Shown one piece after another: positions 8,225-17,699 of a DNA stretch of 64,000 nt; position 1 is the stretch's first letter, and each line of letters opens with the position of its first letter. Under the pieces are notes generated by a model. It saw only the letters and a list, made by a program, of their open reading frames with translations, did no database searches and had not been told where the DNA came from. Origin of the DNA: Limnohabitans sp. DM1 (GTDB lineage Bacteria; Pseudomonadota; Gammaproteobacteria; Burkholderiales; Burkholderiaceae_C); contig NZ_CXOO01000004.1 in NCBI RefSeq assembly GCF_001269385.1, positions 1 through 64,000 on the forward strand, read 5' to 3'. The position numbers and the translations under genes were made by a program.

Positions 8225-10104
8225 CACACGCCCCCCCGATTGCCCATGCGCACGGGCCAGCTGGCCACTTCGCCACGTTGCATGGCATGCAAGCGTGTCT
8301 GGGTGAAGGTGTTGATCGAGACGTGCCGCGACAGATAGTGCTCCAGCACCAGGCCGAGCAGGTAAGGACTGACGCCACTGAAGCCGTCTTCGTCGACGGT
8401 CAGGGTGCACGCCACCCCCCGGCCATAGACCAGGGGGCCACTGCCCGGCAGGCGGCGGGTCACGGGCGTGATCTGGCTGCCGATCAGGCTGGCGATTTGC
8501 TGGTTGGCGACCACATCGTCGCTGTGGACAAACAGGCGCAGCATGTCGCGCAAGGCCTGTGCGCCTTCGCGTTCGTCCATGTCGTGCAAGGGCAAATAAT
8601 TGAAGCCCAGCTGTCGGATCAAACGCCAGGCCAGCTCGCCATCTGCAAACGGCGCTTGGGGTGCAGACGGCGCCCTGATCAGCCCGATGGATTGCAGCGG
8701 CAAGGACACGCTGACGCTGAGGTCATCGGTGCCGTTGCGGGGCACCAGTCTGGGCAAATCGCGGTTGGTGACCATGGCCTGCACCGAGAGGTATCGGAGT
8801 TTTTCGCTGTAGGGGGCTTCGTGCTGGTCGACCAGGCTGACAAACACTTCGGTGCCCACATACGAGGTGCGCGTGCCGTATTTGCGGGTGCTGTCCGAGC
8901 TCAGGCGGGGCTCACGACGCACCGAAAAGTAGCGTCCATGGTTGCCCTCGTCCTGATTGAGCGTCTGGTACATGGGCCGAAATGGCATGACCTCGGTGGT
9001 GTCGGCTTTTTGGCCCTGCAACTCGGTGACCGAAAACACCTCGAAGTCCAGAGGACGCGAGCGGTCAGGCACCAGGTGCATTTCAGGTGCCGTGGCGGGC
9101 ACCTCAATGCGGTCGGTGCGGTGCTCAAACAGGTTGATCACCGGCGTGCAGTGCAAGGCAAATTGCTGCGCATCCACCAAAGCGGTCAAAGCGCCCGGCA
9201 TGCGGTTGAGCAAGACGACGATTTCGGCCTCTTGGCCGTCAATGCGGGACAGCCCTGCGGCCAGGCCTTGCAGCGCAAAGAAATAAAACCGCGCCGGGCA
9301 GGCAAAGTATTCGTGCAACAGGTTGTGCCCATGCCAGGTGTTCCAGTTCAAGGGCAGCAAGCTTTGCTGAGGTGCCAGGCCTTCGTGCACCAGCGCGTTT
9401 TGCGCCACGATGTGCGGCTGCTCACCCATATGACCGGGCACACCCACCAGGCTGGCCACGGCGCCCGCATGCAGCAGCTCAAACAGGTGCGAGGCCACCT
9501 GCTCTTGGCCGCACAAATAAATGGGCAAGCGGTCCAGCCCTTTGAGATCACAAAACCGCAACTCGCCCTGAAGCTTCAAACGCAGGCGCAAGCTGCCTTG
9601 CACCTGGACATGTGCGGGCAAATACCGCTCGGGCGAGGGGATATCGGGTGGCACCCCCGTGAGTTTGGCGCTCTCGATTTGCAGGGGCCACAAAGTGACG
9701 TCCTGGCTGGAGCGAAACTGGCAGGAGGTGACCTCACCGGGCGGCACCTTGGCATAAAAGCTGGTGCCTCGCGGCACCACAAAACCCTGGCTGAAATCGC
9801 CTTCGGTGGCCTTGGGGTGCAGCTGTGCAACGGCCATGGAGGGCGTTGGGCTGACGTAATTGGGGTAGACCACCTCGAGCAGCCGCTGCGTCAAGCGGGG
9901 GAACTCGGCGTCGAGCTTGATGCGCATGCGCGCAGACATGTAGCAAAACGATTCGATCAAGCGCTCCACATACGGGTCGGCCACATCCTGGCCTTGCATG
10001 CCCAGTCGCCGAGCGATCTTGGGGTGTTGTGCGGCGAAGTCGCCTGCGCTCTCGCGCATGAAGGTCAGCTCTTCGTTGTAGTACTGGAGCAATTGTGGGT
10101 GCAT
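8224..10104 (-). CDS. tssF: T6SS baseplate protein TssF
   Basis: The product is 626 residues, normal for the family. The start MHPQLLQYYNEELTFMRE, the block FAAQHPKIARRLGM and the RLIESFCYMSARMRIKLD block are hallmarks of TssF (VasA/ImpG). TssF forms the core wedge of the baseplate that recruits the VgrG spike. The C-terminal part has TPVTRRLPGSGPLVYGRG, also conserved. The gene lies 30 bases after tssE, with its own ribosome site, and overlaps tssG by a single base (TGATG). Confidence 0.95.
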   Translation of the reverse strand: MHPQLLQYYNEELTFMRESAGDFAAQHPKIARRLGMQGQDVADPYVERLIESFCYMSARMRIKLDAEFPRLTQRLLEVVYPNYVSPTPSMAVAQLHPKATEGDFSQGFVVPRGTSFYAKVPPGEVTSCQFRSSQDVTLWPLQIESAKLTGVPPDIPSPERYLPAHVQVQGSLRLRLKLQGELRFCDLKGLDRLPIYLCGQEQVASHLFELLHAGAVASLVGVPGHMGEQPHIVAQNALVHEGLAPQQSLLPLNWNTWHGHNLLHEYFACPARFYFFALQGLAAGLSRIDGQEAEIVVLLNRMPGALTALVDAQQFALHCTPVINLFEHRTDRIEVPATAPEMHLVPDRSRPLDFEVFSVTELQGQKADTTEVMPFRPMYQTLNQDEGNHGRYFSVRREPRLSSDSTRKYGTRTSYVGTEVFVSLVDQHEAPYSEKLRYLSVQAMVTNRDLPRLVPRNGTDDLSVSVSLPLQSIGLIRAPSAPQAPFADGELAWRLIRQLGFNYLPLHDMDEREGAQALRDMLRLFVHSDDVVANQQIASLIGSQITPVTRRLPGSGPLVYGRGVACTLTVDEDGFSGVSPYLLGLVLEHYLSRHVSINTFTQTRLHAMQRGEVASWPVRMGNRGGV

Positions 10105-10134
10105 GGGAGGATGTCCGTTCGTGCAAAAGATCGA

Positions 10135-10722
10135 TCAACGGGGCCGCAGTTCAATGCGGCTGTTTTCCAGGTCCACGGCGCTTTGCACGGTGAACTCGAT
10201 CGGATAGGGGCTGATCTGAATGTGACCGGAGATCTCAAACGTCAGGACGTTGTAGTTCGCGCTGGCCTGGTCTTTGAGCAAAGGCTTGACCCGCAGCGTT
10301 TGCGGCACCAGTCGGGGCTCAAACTGCGTGATGGCGCGGCGGATCATGCGTTCAATGTCGGCCCATTTTTTTTCAGACAAATACCCACCGGCCAATGCAG
10401 GCACACCGTAGTTGAGGGTTGAGTTGGCTGCAGCAGGGTATTGGGCCGCATCGATCAAATCGCTTTGATCGGTGGTATTGAGGAGCAAAGACAGATCGCG
10501 CAAGACGGTCTCGCGCATGCGGCCACGGTTGAAAGTGTAGGCCTGGGGGGCTTCGCTGCTTTCGTGCGGGGCGTCGTCACACAAGCGATCGAGCAAGGTA
10601 GGCATAAAAACCTGCTCGCCTTGCCGCTGGACAAGCCCGTGCGCTGAAGGCAATGCCCGGGCCGCAGGATGCAATGCGCCTGGCATTGCCGTTTCCTTCA
10701 CATCGGTGACATGCTCGGTCAT
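10135..10722 (-). CDS. tssE: T6SS baseplate protein TssE (gp25-like)
   Basis: The product is 195 residues starting MTEHVTDVK; its ATG overlaps the tagJ stop (ATGA). The gp25-like fold is seen from about residue 60: RETVLRDLSLLLNT, an Asn-rich link giving STLNYGVPALAG, then the EKKWADIERMIRRAITQFEPRL core. Its length is slightly above the usual, because of an N-terminal tail of about 35 residues. TssE is the small lysozyme-like wedge subunit that anchors the sheath. It lies between tagJ and tssF. Confidence 0.93.
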   Translation of the reverse strand: MTEHVTDVKETAMPGALHPAARALPSAHGLVQRQGEQVFMPTLLDRLCDDAPHESSEAPQAYTFNRGRMRETVLRDLSLLLNTTDQSDLIDAAQYPAAANSTLNYGVPALAGGYLSEKKWADIERMIRRAITQFEPRLVPQTLRVKPLLKDQASANYNVLTFEISGHIQISPYPIEFTVQSAVDLENSRIELRPR

Positions 10723-11597
10723 GCGCGCAACTCACGAACATCCAGCAAGGGCCAATCGATGCCCTCGCTCATCCAGGTCTTTTGCCCTTGCGCGAAAACA
10801 CCCGTTTCCCCCACCTCGCGCCAACGGGTCAAACGCGACATCAACAAGGCATCTTGGGTGGCGCTTGACTCACTGGCATTTGCTGCCATTGGGTAGCGGG
10901 TGGGCAAAAAGACGTGCAGCACGCGCCCTGTGGCAGCAGGGGTCAAACCTGTGGCGCTGTGCAACTGCAGCTTGGCGGGCATCCAGACCAGATCGAGCAA
11001 GCGCTGTGGCGCTTGCAAGCTCAAATGGGCCACATCGGCGAACGCCAACCAGCGGTATGCCCCAGCAACCATGACCTCGCAGACTGGCCCCAAGCGGGTG
11101 TCGCTGTCGGCCATCCATTCATAGGCCTGCTCCTGCATGGTCTGCTCGCCATTTTTTTCACGTTGCCAGGCACACCCCCCCGCCCGCTGCGGCGCCTGCG
11201 CCAATGCACGCGAGCGCACAGCATCGGCCTCCACGTTTTCAGCGCGTGCGTTGTGCGCCAGGGCTTGGGCCAGATCGCGCATCCAGTCGGGCATATCGGT
11301 CACCGGCGCTGGCGCCAAGACGCCAGAGAAAACTTCAGTGCGCTGGGCTTCGGCGCGAATGAGTCCGCGCAGCCAATGCGCTTGCGCTTGTGATTGCGGC
11401 ATCCATTTCGCCCAAGCTTGCAGTTGAGACAAGGCCCGATCCCAATGACCCAGAACACACAGCACCTCCGCCAAGGCCCAGCGGTGTTCAGGGGCCGTGG
11501 GTTCGCGGCGAATTCGGGCTTCTGCCTGTTGCAAGTGCTCTTGCAAGGAGATGGGTGCCCCCTCTTGTGCGCGCGACAACAGCGTCAAATCAGTCAT
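10719..11597 (-). CDS. tagJ: T6SS accessory protein TagJ (ImpE)
   Basis: The product is 292 residues from MTDLTLLSRAQEG. The ATG overlaps the preceding gene by 8 bases. The N-terminal third looks like tetratricopeptide helices (HRWALAEVLCVLGHWDRALSQL), and the rest matches the ImpE family with RLGPVCEVMVAGAYRWL and FLPTRYP. TagJ is known in Pseudomonas to bind the TssB sheath subunit and influence ClpV-driven recycling. The gene sits directly before tssE, the usual place. Confidence 0.88.
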   Translation of the reverse strand: MTDLTLLSRAQEGAPISLQEHLQQAEARIRREPTAPEHRWALAEVLCVLGHWDRALSQLQAWAKWMPQSQAQAHWLRGLIRAEAQRTEVFSGVLAPAPVTDMPDWMRDLAQALAHNARAENVEADAVRSRALAQAPQRAGGCAWQREKNGEQTMQEQAYEWMADSDTRLGPVCEVMVAGAYRWLAFADVAHLSLQAPQRLLDLVWMPAKLQLHSATGLTPAATGRVLHVFLPTRYPMAANASESSATQDALLMSRLTRWREVGETGVFAQGQKTWMSEGIDWPLLDVRELRA

Positions 11598-12615
11598 GAG
11601 GTTTCCAGTCATTCAATACTTTGCGAGGCGTGAGCTTGGGGGAGGCTGTTGCAGCCATCGCACTGTCCAGCGCCATGCCGTGGTGTTCTTGCCGATTGAG
11701 GCTGGGCACCTGATGCGTGAGCGGATCACGCAGCCCTTCGGGCGCAAACAGATGCAGCACGCTGACATGTGCATCAGGCTCAAGGATGTCGCCCCCAGCC
11801 AAAGTGTCCAATTGGCTCATCACACTTTGGATTTGCACGCTTTGCCCCAAGAGCTGCGTCATGGTCGGGCCCTGCTCGGCCTGATCAAGGATGTCTTGAA
11901 AAGCATCACTGGCTTGGCCCGTCGGGTGCGTGGCCATGGCTTGCCAAGAAGGCAGGCCCATGGGGCTCAATGGGTCCATCAAACGCTGCAGATACTGCGC
12001 ATGCAGCCCCTGAAAAGCCTGCTCAGCTTCGGACAACTCGGTCTGCTGCGGCGTCGCGTCCAAAGGCACTGCCGCACTCACCTCTGACGCCAGCCGCGTG
12101 ATTTTGGGCGCAAGCGGCGGCCTCTCGGCATCGAGCGCATCGGGCAGGAGGTCCATCACGGCATCTGCGGGTGCTGCGCCGGGGACCGTGGGCGCTCGAC
12201 CTGCACCATGCCGCGCAAGCAATTGGCCCCATTCAAAATCGTCGACCCATGCCGTGTTCTGGCCATGCCGGCGCTCAGGCTCGGTCAGCACTTGCAAATG
12301 GCACAGCGCCAGCTCCAGGGCATCGAGGTGTTGCAAAAGCACCGTTTGGCCTCTGCGCAATGGCACACCATTGCAGCTGCACAGCAAGAGATCACTCGCT
12401 TGCGACAGACGCCAAATGTCTTCGCCCTCTTTTTCCACAACAATCTTGTGCGCCTCTTGCAGCCAAGGCTGCGAGGACTCACCCAAAACTGCCAGCACTT
12501 CTTGCAGTGGCACTTGCTGTCGTCCCGCAGGCCAAGCCCACACAGCATCCACAGCCACACCGCGGCTATGGGTGATGCGCAGACGCAAGCCGGTTGAAAG
12601 CGCTTGATCCGTCAT
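11590..12615 (-). CDS. TagK/FHA-like T6SS accessory protein
   Basis: The product is 341 residues from MTDQALSTG. The ATG overlaps the tagF stop (ATGA). The N-terminal roughly 120 residues have the outline of a forkhead-associated fold (GLRLRITHSRGVAV, then GEDIWRLSQASDLLLC, then VPLRRGQTVLLQ), although the usual phosphothreonine-binding Arg/Ser pair is not plain. A long variable linker follows. The C-terminus has PDAHVSVLHLFAPEG, resembling the end of proteins called TagK in Burkholderiales (from memory). A role in post-translational control or assembly is inferred from position. No PpkA kinase or PppA phosphatase is in the window. Confidence 0.6.
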   Translation of the reverse strand: MTDQALSTGLRLRITHSRGVAVDAVWAWPAGRQQVPLQEVLAVLGESSQPWLQEAHKIVVEKEGEDIWRLSQASDLLLCSCNGVPLRRGQTVLLQHLDALELALCHLQVLTEPERRHGQNTAWVDDFEWGQLLARHGAGRAPTVPGAAPADAVMDLLPDALDAERPPLAPKITRLASEVSAAVPLDATPQQTELSEAEQAFQGLHAQYLQRLMDPLSPMGLPSWQAMATHPTGQASDAFQDILDQAEQGPTMTQLLGQSVQIQSVMSQLDTLAGGDILEPDAHVSVLHLFAPEGLRDPLTHQVPSLNRQEHHGMALDSAMAATASPKLTPRKVLNDWKPHD

Positions 12616-13466
12616 GAGCGCACGCCCCACAGTTGGAGCAGCTTGTCACTGGCCTGCACATAACCCCCTTGAGCGTCTTGCATCCAGAATGCAGCAAACG
12701 GCACGGACACCCGCAGCGTCCGACTTGGCCAGTCGGCCCAGGGCAAATGCGAAACGCCGCGCAATGCGGCTGCCGCGTCTTGCCCTGCACGAATGCCAAA
12801 CTGCTGGATCAACACCTCCAAAGCCACTGACGACGCAGGCCGTGCTCGCCCGCCCAGAAGGTCGCGCCAACCGGGCTCATGCAAAAGCCAGACCTGCTCC
12901 ACCGCTTCCACCAAAGCCGCAAAGAGCCCGGGATGCAGGCGCGCATGCGCTGCCAGCCGAGCCCACCAGTACAACAAATGACGACCATGGCTGCGGTCTT
13001 GGCGCGCTGGCGCATGCAGGTCATTCCCCAAAGCAGAGGCCCAGGTGCGCTGCATCCAAGGGCGATGCACGGTCTGGTAAATGATGAGCGGACACGCGCG
13101 CCCCACTTTGTCTTCGGAGGGCACCATCACGCCTTGCACAAACACATCGCCCATATTGGGCAAATGCCCTGGCGGCAAAACAAAGGCCACGGGCACATCG
13201 GACAAATCAGCCCTGGCAGGCGCTTGCGTCACGTGCATCCACCCGTCGGCACCTGCACGCCCTCGGGTGGTGCCTGCACTGCCCCTGACGGGGCGGCGGT
13301 GCCAATAAGTCTGCACCCATTCATGCCACGCCTCTTGCGCGGACAGGCTGACGTTGTGGTGAACAAAATCGCCATAGGCCGGCAACTTGCCCCAGACCGA
13401 AGGCGGCTGCGCCAGCGTGCGGTGGGTCAATGTCTGGCAAAGACCCTTCAAAGGAATGTGCCGCAT
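12612..13466 (-). CDS. tagF: T6SS-associated regulator TagF
   Basis: The product is 284 residues from MRHIPLKG; its ATG shares a base with the tssM stop (TGATG). The TagF/DUF2094 domain is recognised by WGKLPAYGDFVHHNV, then WHEWVQTYWHRRP, and the PSEDKVGRACPLIIY block. In Pseudomonas TagF represses secretion by a threonine-phosphorylation-independent route acting through Fha. Here its partner may be the adjacent FHA-like protein, with which it overlaps as ATGA. The C-terminal half is less conserved. Confidence 0.88.
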   Translation of the reverse strand: MRHIPLKGLCQTLTHRTLAQPPSVWGKLPAYGDFVHHNVSLSAQEAWHEWVQTYWHRRPVRGSAGTTRGRAGADGWMHVTQAPARADLSDVPVAFVLPPGHLPNMGDVFVQGVMVPSEDKVGRACPLIIYQTVHRPWMQRTWASALGNDLHAPARQDRSHGRHLLYWWARLAAHARLHPGLFAALVEAVEQVWLLHEPGWRDLLGGRARPASSVALEVLIQQFGIRAGQDAAAALRGVSHLPWADWPSRTLRVSVPFAAFWMQDAQGGYVQASDKLLQLWGVRS

Positions 13467-16400
13467 CAAGTGGTACGCCCAGGACAAGTGAAGTTGCGCA
13501 GCAAGGCACTGTTGAATGGGCTGGGGCCTGCGCTGCTGAATTCGAGGACGGCACGGCGGTTGTCCAGCAAATACTCCACCGCAATGCGTCCTGCTTGCGC
13601 ACTGCTCGTGACTTTGCCTCGCTCAACCAACCGCAACCAGGCCCAAGGCCCGCGCAACTGCACGCTGGACGTGTCGGGTTTGATGCGGGGATGGGCATGC
13701 AATTCGGCCATCGTGCCCGAACGAGGTCCGGGCCACTGCAGTGCCACTGTTTGAACGGGGCCATGCGAATAGCGCTGCGTCTGACCGTCCACGTCAATCA
13801 CCAACTCCGTCACCGAGGGGTCCAGCGAGACCACCTTGTATTCACCTCGCCAGCTCAAACGCTTGGCCCCGGGGTCACGAAAAAACATCTCGCGGATCTG
13901 CGCGATCTGCGCAAACACATCCGGATTCGGTCCGCCTTGGGCCAGCAACTTCAACAACTCCCCCGTCAAGGTCGGCCCGGCCGTAGCAACAGCCAAGGGC
14001 AGCCCTTGTGCCTGACCGTCTGCACCCCCGATTGCATTCGCACTGGCTGGGTTTTTGTAGCGCCAAGGTCTGACGCTGGTGTCCACCAAAGGTGACAGGT
14101 ATTTTTTGAAATACTCGTCTGCAGCACCGCCCGAGGCAAACAAGGCATTGAAATCATCCACACTGACTTCCTGCCCGCTGACCGAAAACGGATAACGCCC
14201 TGCGATATCACGCTGGCAAGGCTCGCTGACCATGAAGGCCATCATGCCCACCAGGCGGTCCATCTGAACCTGCGCCTGCACACGCAAAATATTGGCAGCC
14301 CCCTGACCGACTTTGTCGGTGCCGCTGTTGCTCACATCCATGAGCACCTCGCGCAAAGGGGATGGCAACTTGCCTGCCTCAATGCGCAGCTTGGTCGCAG
14401 CTTCCGCCCCTGCGGGTGGCAAACTGCCCGCAGTGATCGCCGTATCGGCAACGACCAGCACGGTGTAAAACTCATTGAGGGCATTGCTCACCGTGTCCAG
14501 GCCCGCCTTGCCGCCAGGCCCAGCAGCAGCCCCATCAGATTGTCCGGTCACGACCTCGCGCAAGGCCGAAAACCGCTCATCGACCCACTGACGCTCTGCA
14601 CGTTGCTCAGGGCGCAAGCCCAAGCCCTTGCTGACCTTGTTCGATTGTTGGTCAACCTGGTCTGCGGCTTTTTCAAAAATGGACTGCTCGGCCTTGTCAC
14701 CTTGCAATGGACGGGACAAGGTCGTCTCACGCGCGGCCAGACGGCTCAGCCGAACCAAAGGCGAGTCCGCCGCAGCCAACTGCCGCAAGACATTGAGCTC
14801 AAAAGACAAGGTGCCCGATTTGTCACCCTTGACCAGTCGGATGTCGCCCAAAAAATCTGTCCAGACTTGCGCATACTGAACCAGGTACTGCCTGCGAATA
14901 TCGTCCAGCAAGGCCTGCTTTTCAGCGGCAGTGAGTGGGGCCGCCTTGGCCGATGCAGCGCCATCTTGCCGGCCCATGACCCATGCATCATCTTGCTGCG
15001 CCAAGGCCAGCATGTCGGGCAAGCGCTTGGCAAACACATCGTGGTAACCGTCGTAAGTGAACAAACCCGGCACACCTTTTTCGAGCGTTTGCCCCGACGC
15101 GCGGCTGAACAAGGTGCCCGCCTGTGGCCCCAGTGCACGCACCAAGTTGAAGTCCTGTGGCGCCTGGCTGCTCAAACTGGACTTCATGCGCTCATACAAG
15201 CGCTCGCTGCTGGAGTTTTTGTCCAAAAACTTGCGCACCTGCCCCACCAAGGCTTCGTTGCGCGCCGCAGCAGACTGCACCACGCGCTTGCCGGAAAACA
15301 GCCATTCCAAATGCCCCACCATGGCCGTGCTGTTGCCCAAGCGCTTGGCCAAGCCCTGGGAGGTGCTGTTTTCCGAGGCGTTTTGCCAATCCGCAGTCAC
15401 CCACTCGCGCACTGCCTGAGCAGCATCCGTGGTTTGACTGAATTTCTGGGCATCGTGCAGCATCAGGTAAACACGCAAGGTTTGGTAGGCGAGTCGCGAA
15501 TCCTCCTCGGTCAAGGCCTCACGCATGACTTGCTCCATGCGCTCGATGACGACAGGCAAAACCAGCCGATCGAGCAGCTGGCCGTATGCATGCTCGCTGG
15601 CTTGCGCAATGGGCTCTGCCGTGTACAAGCCATACAAAAATGAAGCCGAAGGCTGCGCCAGATCGAGCCCCGCATGGGTGGGCAACACTTGCGCCAGTCC
15701 AAGCACTTTTTCGGTCTGCGCCATGCTCTGGTCTGACAGCCACTTTTGCATTTGCTCAGTCAAGGCCTGCGCTTTGTTATCCACGTCCTGCAAGTACTGC
15801 TGGTTTTTGTGGTAACTCAAGGTCAGAGCCCCCGACAGCCAGAAGAACGTCATCACCACGGCGGCATGGCCCAGCCAGCGCAGCAAACGCATACGGGCTT
15901 CCCACTTGAGGTTCGGCTTGACCAGATGCGCCTCTGCAAAAACAACACGCAACAGGGCATCGGTCACAAAGTAGCTTCGCCGCTGCGTTGCCCCTGCCTG
16001 CTCTGGCTTGGAAACCAGACCCAAAGTCTGCCCCCACTGCGTCAGGCCTGCTCGCAAACGCTGCACCAAAGCACTGCGTTCGGCCACCACCGCCCCATCG
16101 CCCGACTGCATGGCGCTGGTCAAATACACGCCGCGCAACATGTGGTGCAGCTGCGTGGTGTCATAGCGCGAATCGGCAAAAGTCGCATCCAGCAATGCCG
16201 CCAATGGCTCTTTGAGCGCCGACAACTCATAAGGCAACACGTACAAAGACTGGCGCTGGTCCAGCGAAAACTCTTCTTGCAAGCGAGTCGCCACGCCATC
16301 GCTGACACGCTGCACCAAGGCATCAAACTCATGGCGCACTTGCTCGATCAGGGGTCCATCCGCTTGCGCTGCCGCGTTGTTCGTTGGCGCGCCCACCGCA

Positions 16401-17683
16401 CTGGTGCCGCGCGCACGACGCCCCAAGCCCTGGGTCAAGCCCTGGGCCAATCCTTTAACCAAGCCGCCGTTTGACTCATTCCAAGGCAAGGTAAATCCCC
16501 AGACCTGAGCCCTCGCCTCGGAGGTGAGGCTGTTGAAATAAGGCGAGAAGCCGCGCAACACATCGGCCTTGGTCAAGACCACATACACCGGAAACCGGAT
16601 GCCCAAGTGTGTCCGCAACTCGGCCAAACGGGCACGCAAACGCGCTGCATGGGCCATGCGCTGCGCGGCATTGTCCTGGAGCAACTGCGCCACATCCACC
16701 ACCACCAAAGCCCCGTTGACCGGCGCGCGAGGGCGCACTTGCCGCAGCACCCCCAAAAACCCATGCCACTCCGCTTCATTGGTCTGGCGCAAGGTCTCCA
16801 GCGGGTTGGCAACCGTTGCAGCATCGGTTGGCGCTGCGTCGCTTGACACGGCTGACGGTGCCACTTGGGCCACCGGCGCGTCCAACACACCCTGCGCGTC
16901 TTGCTCGGTGTAGCGGCCTGCCGTGTCCAGCAGTACCGCCTCGTTGGTCAGCCACCAATCGCACTGGCGCGTACCGGTCGCATGTGACAGCGTCAACCGT
17001 GCGCTGGCCGCCCCCATCTGATCGGCCAATGGGAAGCGAAGCCCGGAATTGAGCACCACAGACGATTTGCCCGCCCCCGGTTGCCCGATCACCACATACC
17101 AGGGCAACTCGTACAGGTACCGTTTTCCTTCTACCAAACGGCGCAAGCCCGCCCACACCGATCCGGTGCCACCGGCGACCGTCATGTGCATTTGCCGCAG
17201 CTGCCCCACGGCACGGCGGGCCATGTCCGACAAAGCGCGAATTCGATCTTTGGCCAGCGGCGCAGCCGCTTTGTCAGGACGCAACCAGCGCTGCAAAAAC
17301 TTCTCATCGTTTTGGAGCAGCTTGTACAGCTTGTAAAGGCCCCAAATCAAAAAGACCAGCAAGATCAAACCAATGCACAGCACACGCACCCAGACCGGGG
17401 CCAAAGGACGCATGGAGGCCAAACCCAACAAAGGCCCGGCATGCCACACCAGCACGCACAGCGATGCCACACCCACCAAAGCAAAAGTGATCTCCAGCAG
17501 CCACGACAACATCAAGGCAAACACCAACACCAACACCGTGACCCGCATGCCCACCGACGCCAAGGGGCGCAAGTCCCCCAACGCCAAAAACGGCCCGAGG
17601 AACCACACCATCAAGCCCACCAGCACAAACGCCAGAAAACCCAGCAACGCCCGGAACACCGGGCCTTTGAAAAAATCTTTCAT
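13466..17683 (-). CDS. tssM: T6SS inner-membrane complex protein TssM (IcmF)
   Basis: The product is 1405 residues, large for the family. TssM forms the trans-envelope channel with TssL and TssJ. Four hydrophobic stretches lie in residues 10-120, more than the usual two. The two copies of a pattern like GPFLALGDLRPLASVGMRV and GPLLGLASMRPLAPVWVRV suggest an internal duplication of the membrane hairpin. A Walker A motif GQPGAGKSS at about residues 200-208 and the IcmF NTPase domain follow. A further membrane helix is near VVMTFFWLSGALTLSYH, then the long periplasmic part and a C-terminal VasK-type domain. It lies between tssL and tagF. Confidence 0.95.
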   Translation of the reverse strand: MKDFFKGPVFRALLGFLAFVLVGLMVWFLGPFLALGDLRPLASVGMRVTVLVLVFALMLSWLLEITFALVGVASLCVLVWHAGPLLGLASMRPLAPVWVRVLCIGLILLVFLIWGLYKLYKLLQNDEKFLQRWLRPDKAAAPLAKDRIRALSDMARRAVGQLRQMHMTVAGGTGSVWAGLRRLVEGKRYLYELPWYVVIGQPGAGKSSVVLNSGLRFPLADQMGAASARLTLSHATGTRQCDWWLTNEAVLLDTAGRYTEQDAQGVLDAPVAQVAPSAVSSDAAPTDAATVANPLETLRQTNEAEWHGFLGVLRQVRPRAPVNGALVVVDVAQLLQDNAAQRMAHAARLRARLAELRTHLGIRFPVYVVLTKADVLRGFSPYFNSLTSEARAQVWGFTLPWNESNGGLVKGLAQGLTQGLGRRARGTSAVGAPTNNAAAQADGPLIEQVRHEFDALVQRVSDGVATRLQEEFSLDQRQSLYVLPYELSALKEPLAALLDATFADSRYDTTQLHHMLRGVYLTSAMQSGDGAVVAERSALVQRLRAGLTQWGQTLGLVSKPEQAGATQRRSYFVTDALLRVVFAEAHLVKPNLKWEARMRLLRWLGHAAVVMTFFWLSGALTLSYHKNQQYLQDVDNKAQALTEQMQKWLSDQSMAQTEKVLGLAQVLPTHAGLDLAQPSASFLYGLYTAEPIAQASEHAYGQLLDRLVLPVVIERMEQVMREALTEEDSRLAYQTLRVYLMLHDAQKFSQTTDAAQAVREWVTADWQNASENSTSQGLAKRLGNSTAMVGHLEWLFSGKRVVQSAAARNEALVGQVRKFLDKNSSSERLYERMKSSLSSQAPQDFNLVRALGPQAGTLFSRASGQTLEKGVPGLFTYDGYHDVFAKRLPDMLALAQQDDAWVMGRQDGAASAKAAPLTAAEKQALLDDIRRQYLVQYAQVWTDFLGDIRLVKGDKSGTLSFELNVLRQLAAADSPLVRLSRLAARETTLSRPLQGDKAEQSIFEKAADQVDQQSNKVSKGLGLRPEQRAERQWVDERFSALREVVTGQSDGAAAGPGGKAGLDTVSNALNEFYTVLVVADTAITAGSLPPAGAEAATKLRIEAGKLPSPLREVLMDVSNSGTDKVGQGAANILRVQAQVQMDRLVGMMAFMVSEPCQRDIAGRYPFSVSGQEVSVDDFNALFASGGAADEYFKKYLSPLVDTSVRPWRYKNPASANAIGGADGQAQGLPLAVATAGPTLTGELLKLLAQGGPNPDVFAQIAQIREMFFRDPGAKRLSWRGEYKVVSLDPSVTELVIDVDGQTQRYSHGPVQTVALQWPGPRSGTMAELHAHPRIKPDTSSVQLRGPWAWLRLVERGKVTSSAQAGRIAVEYLLDNRRAVLEFSSAGPSPFNSALLRNFTCPGRTT

Positions 17684-17699
17684 TGTTTTTATTCCCTGT

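Noticed and set aside
8128..10422. Long plus-strand open frame opposite tssF and parts of tssG and tssE
   Set aside because: It crosses three well-supported minus-strand genes and is a shadow of their codon bias.
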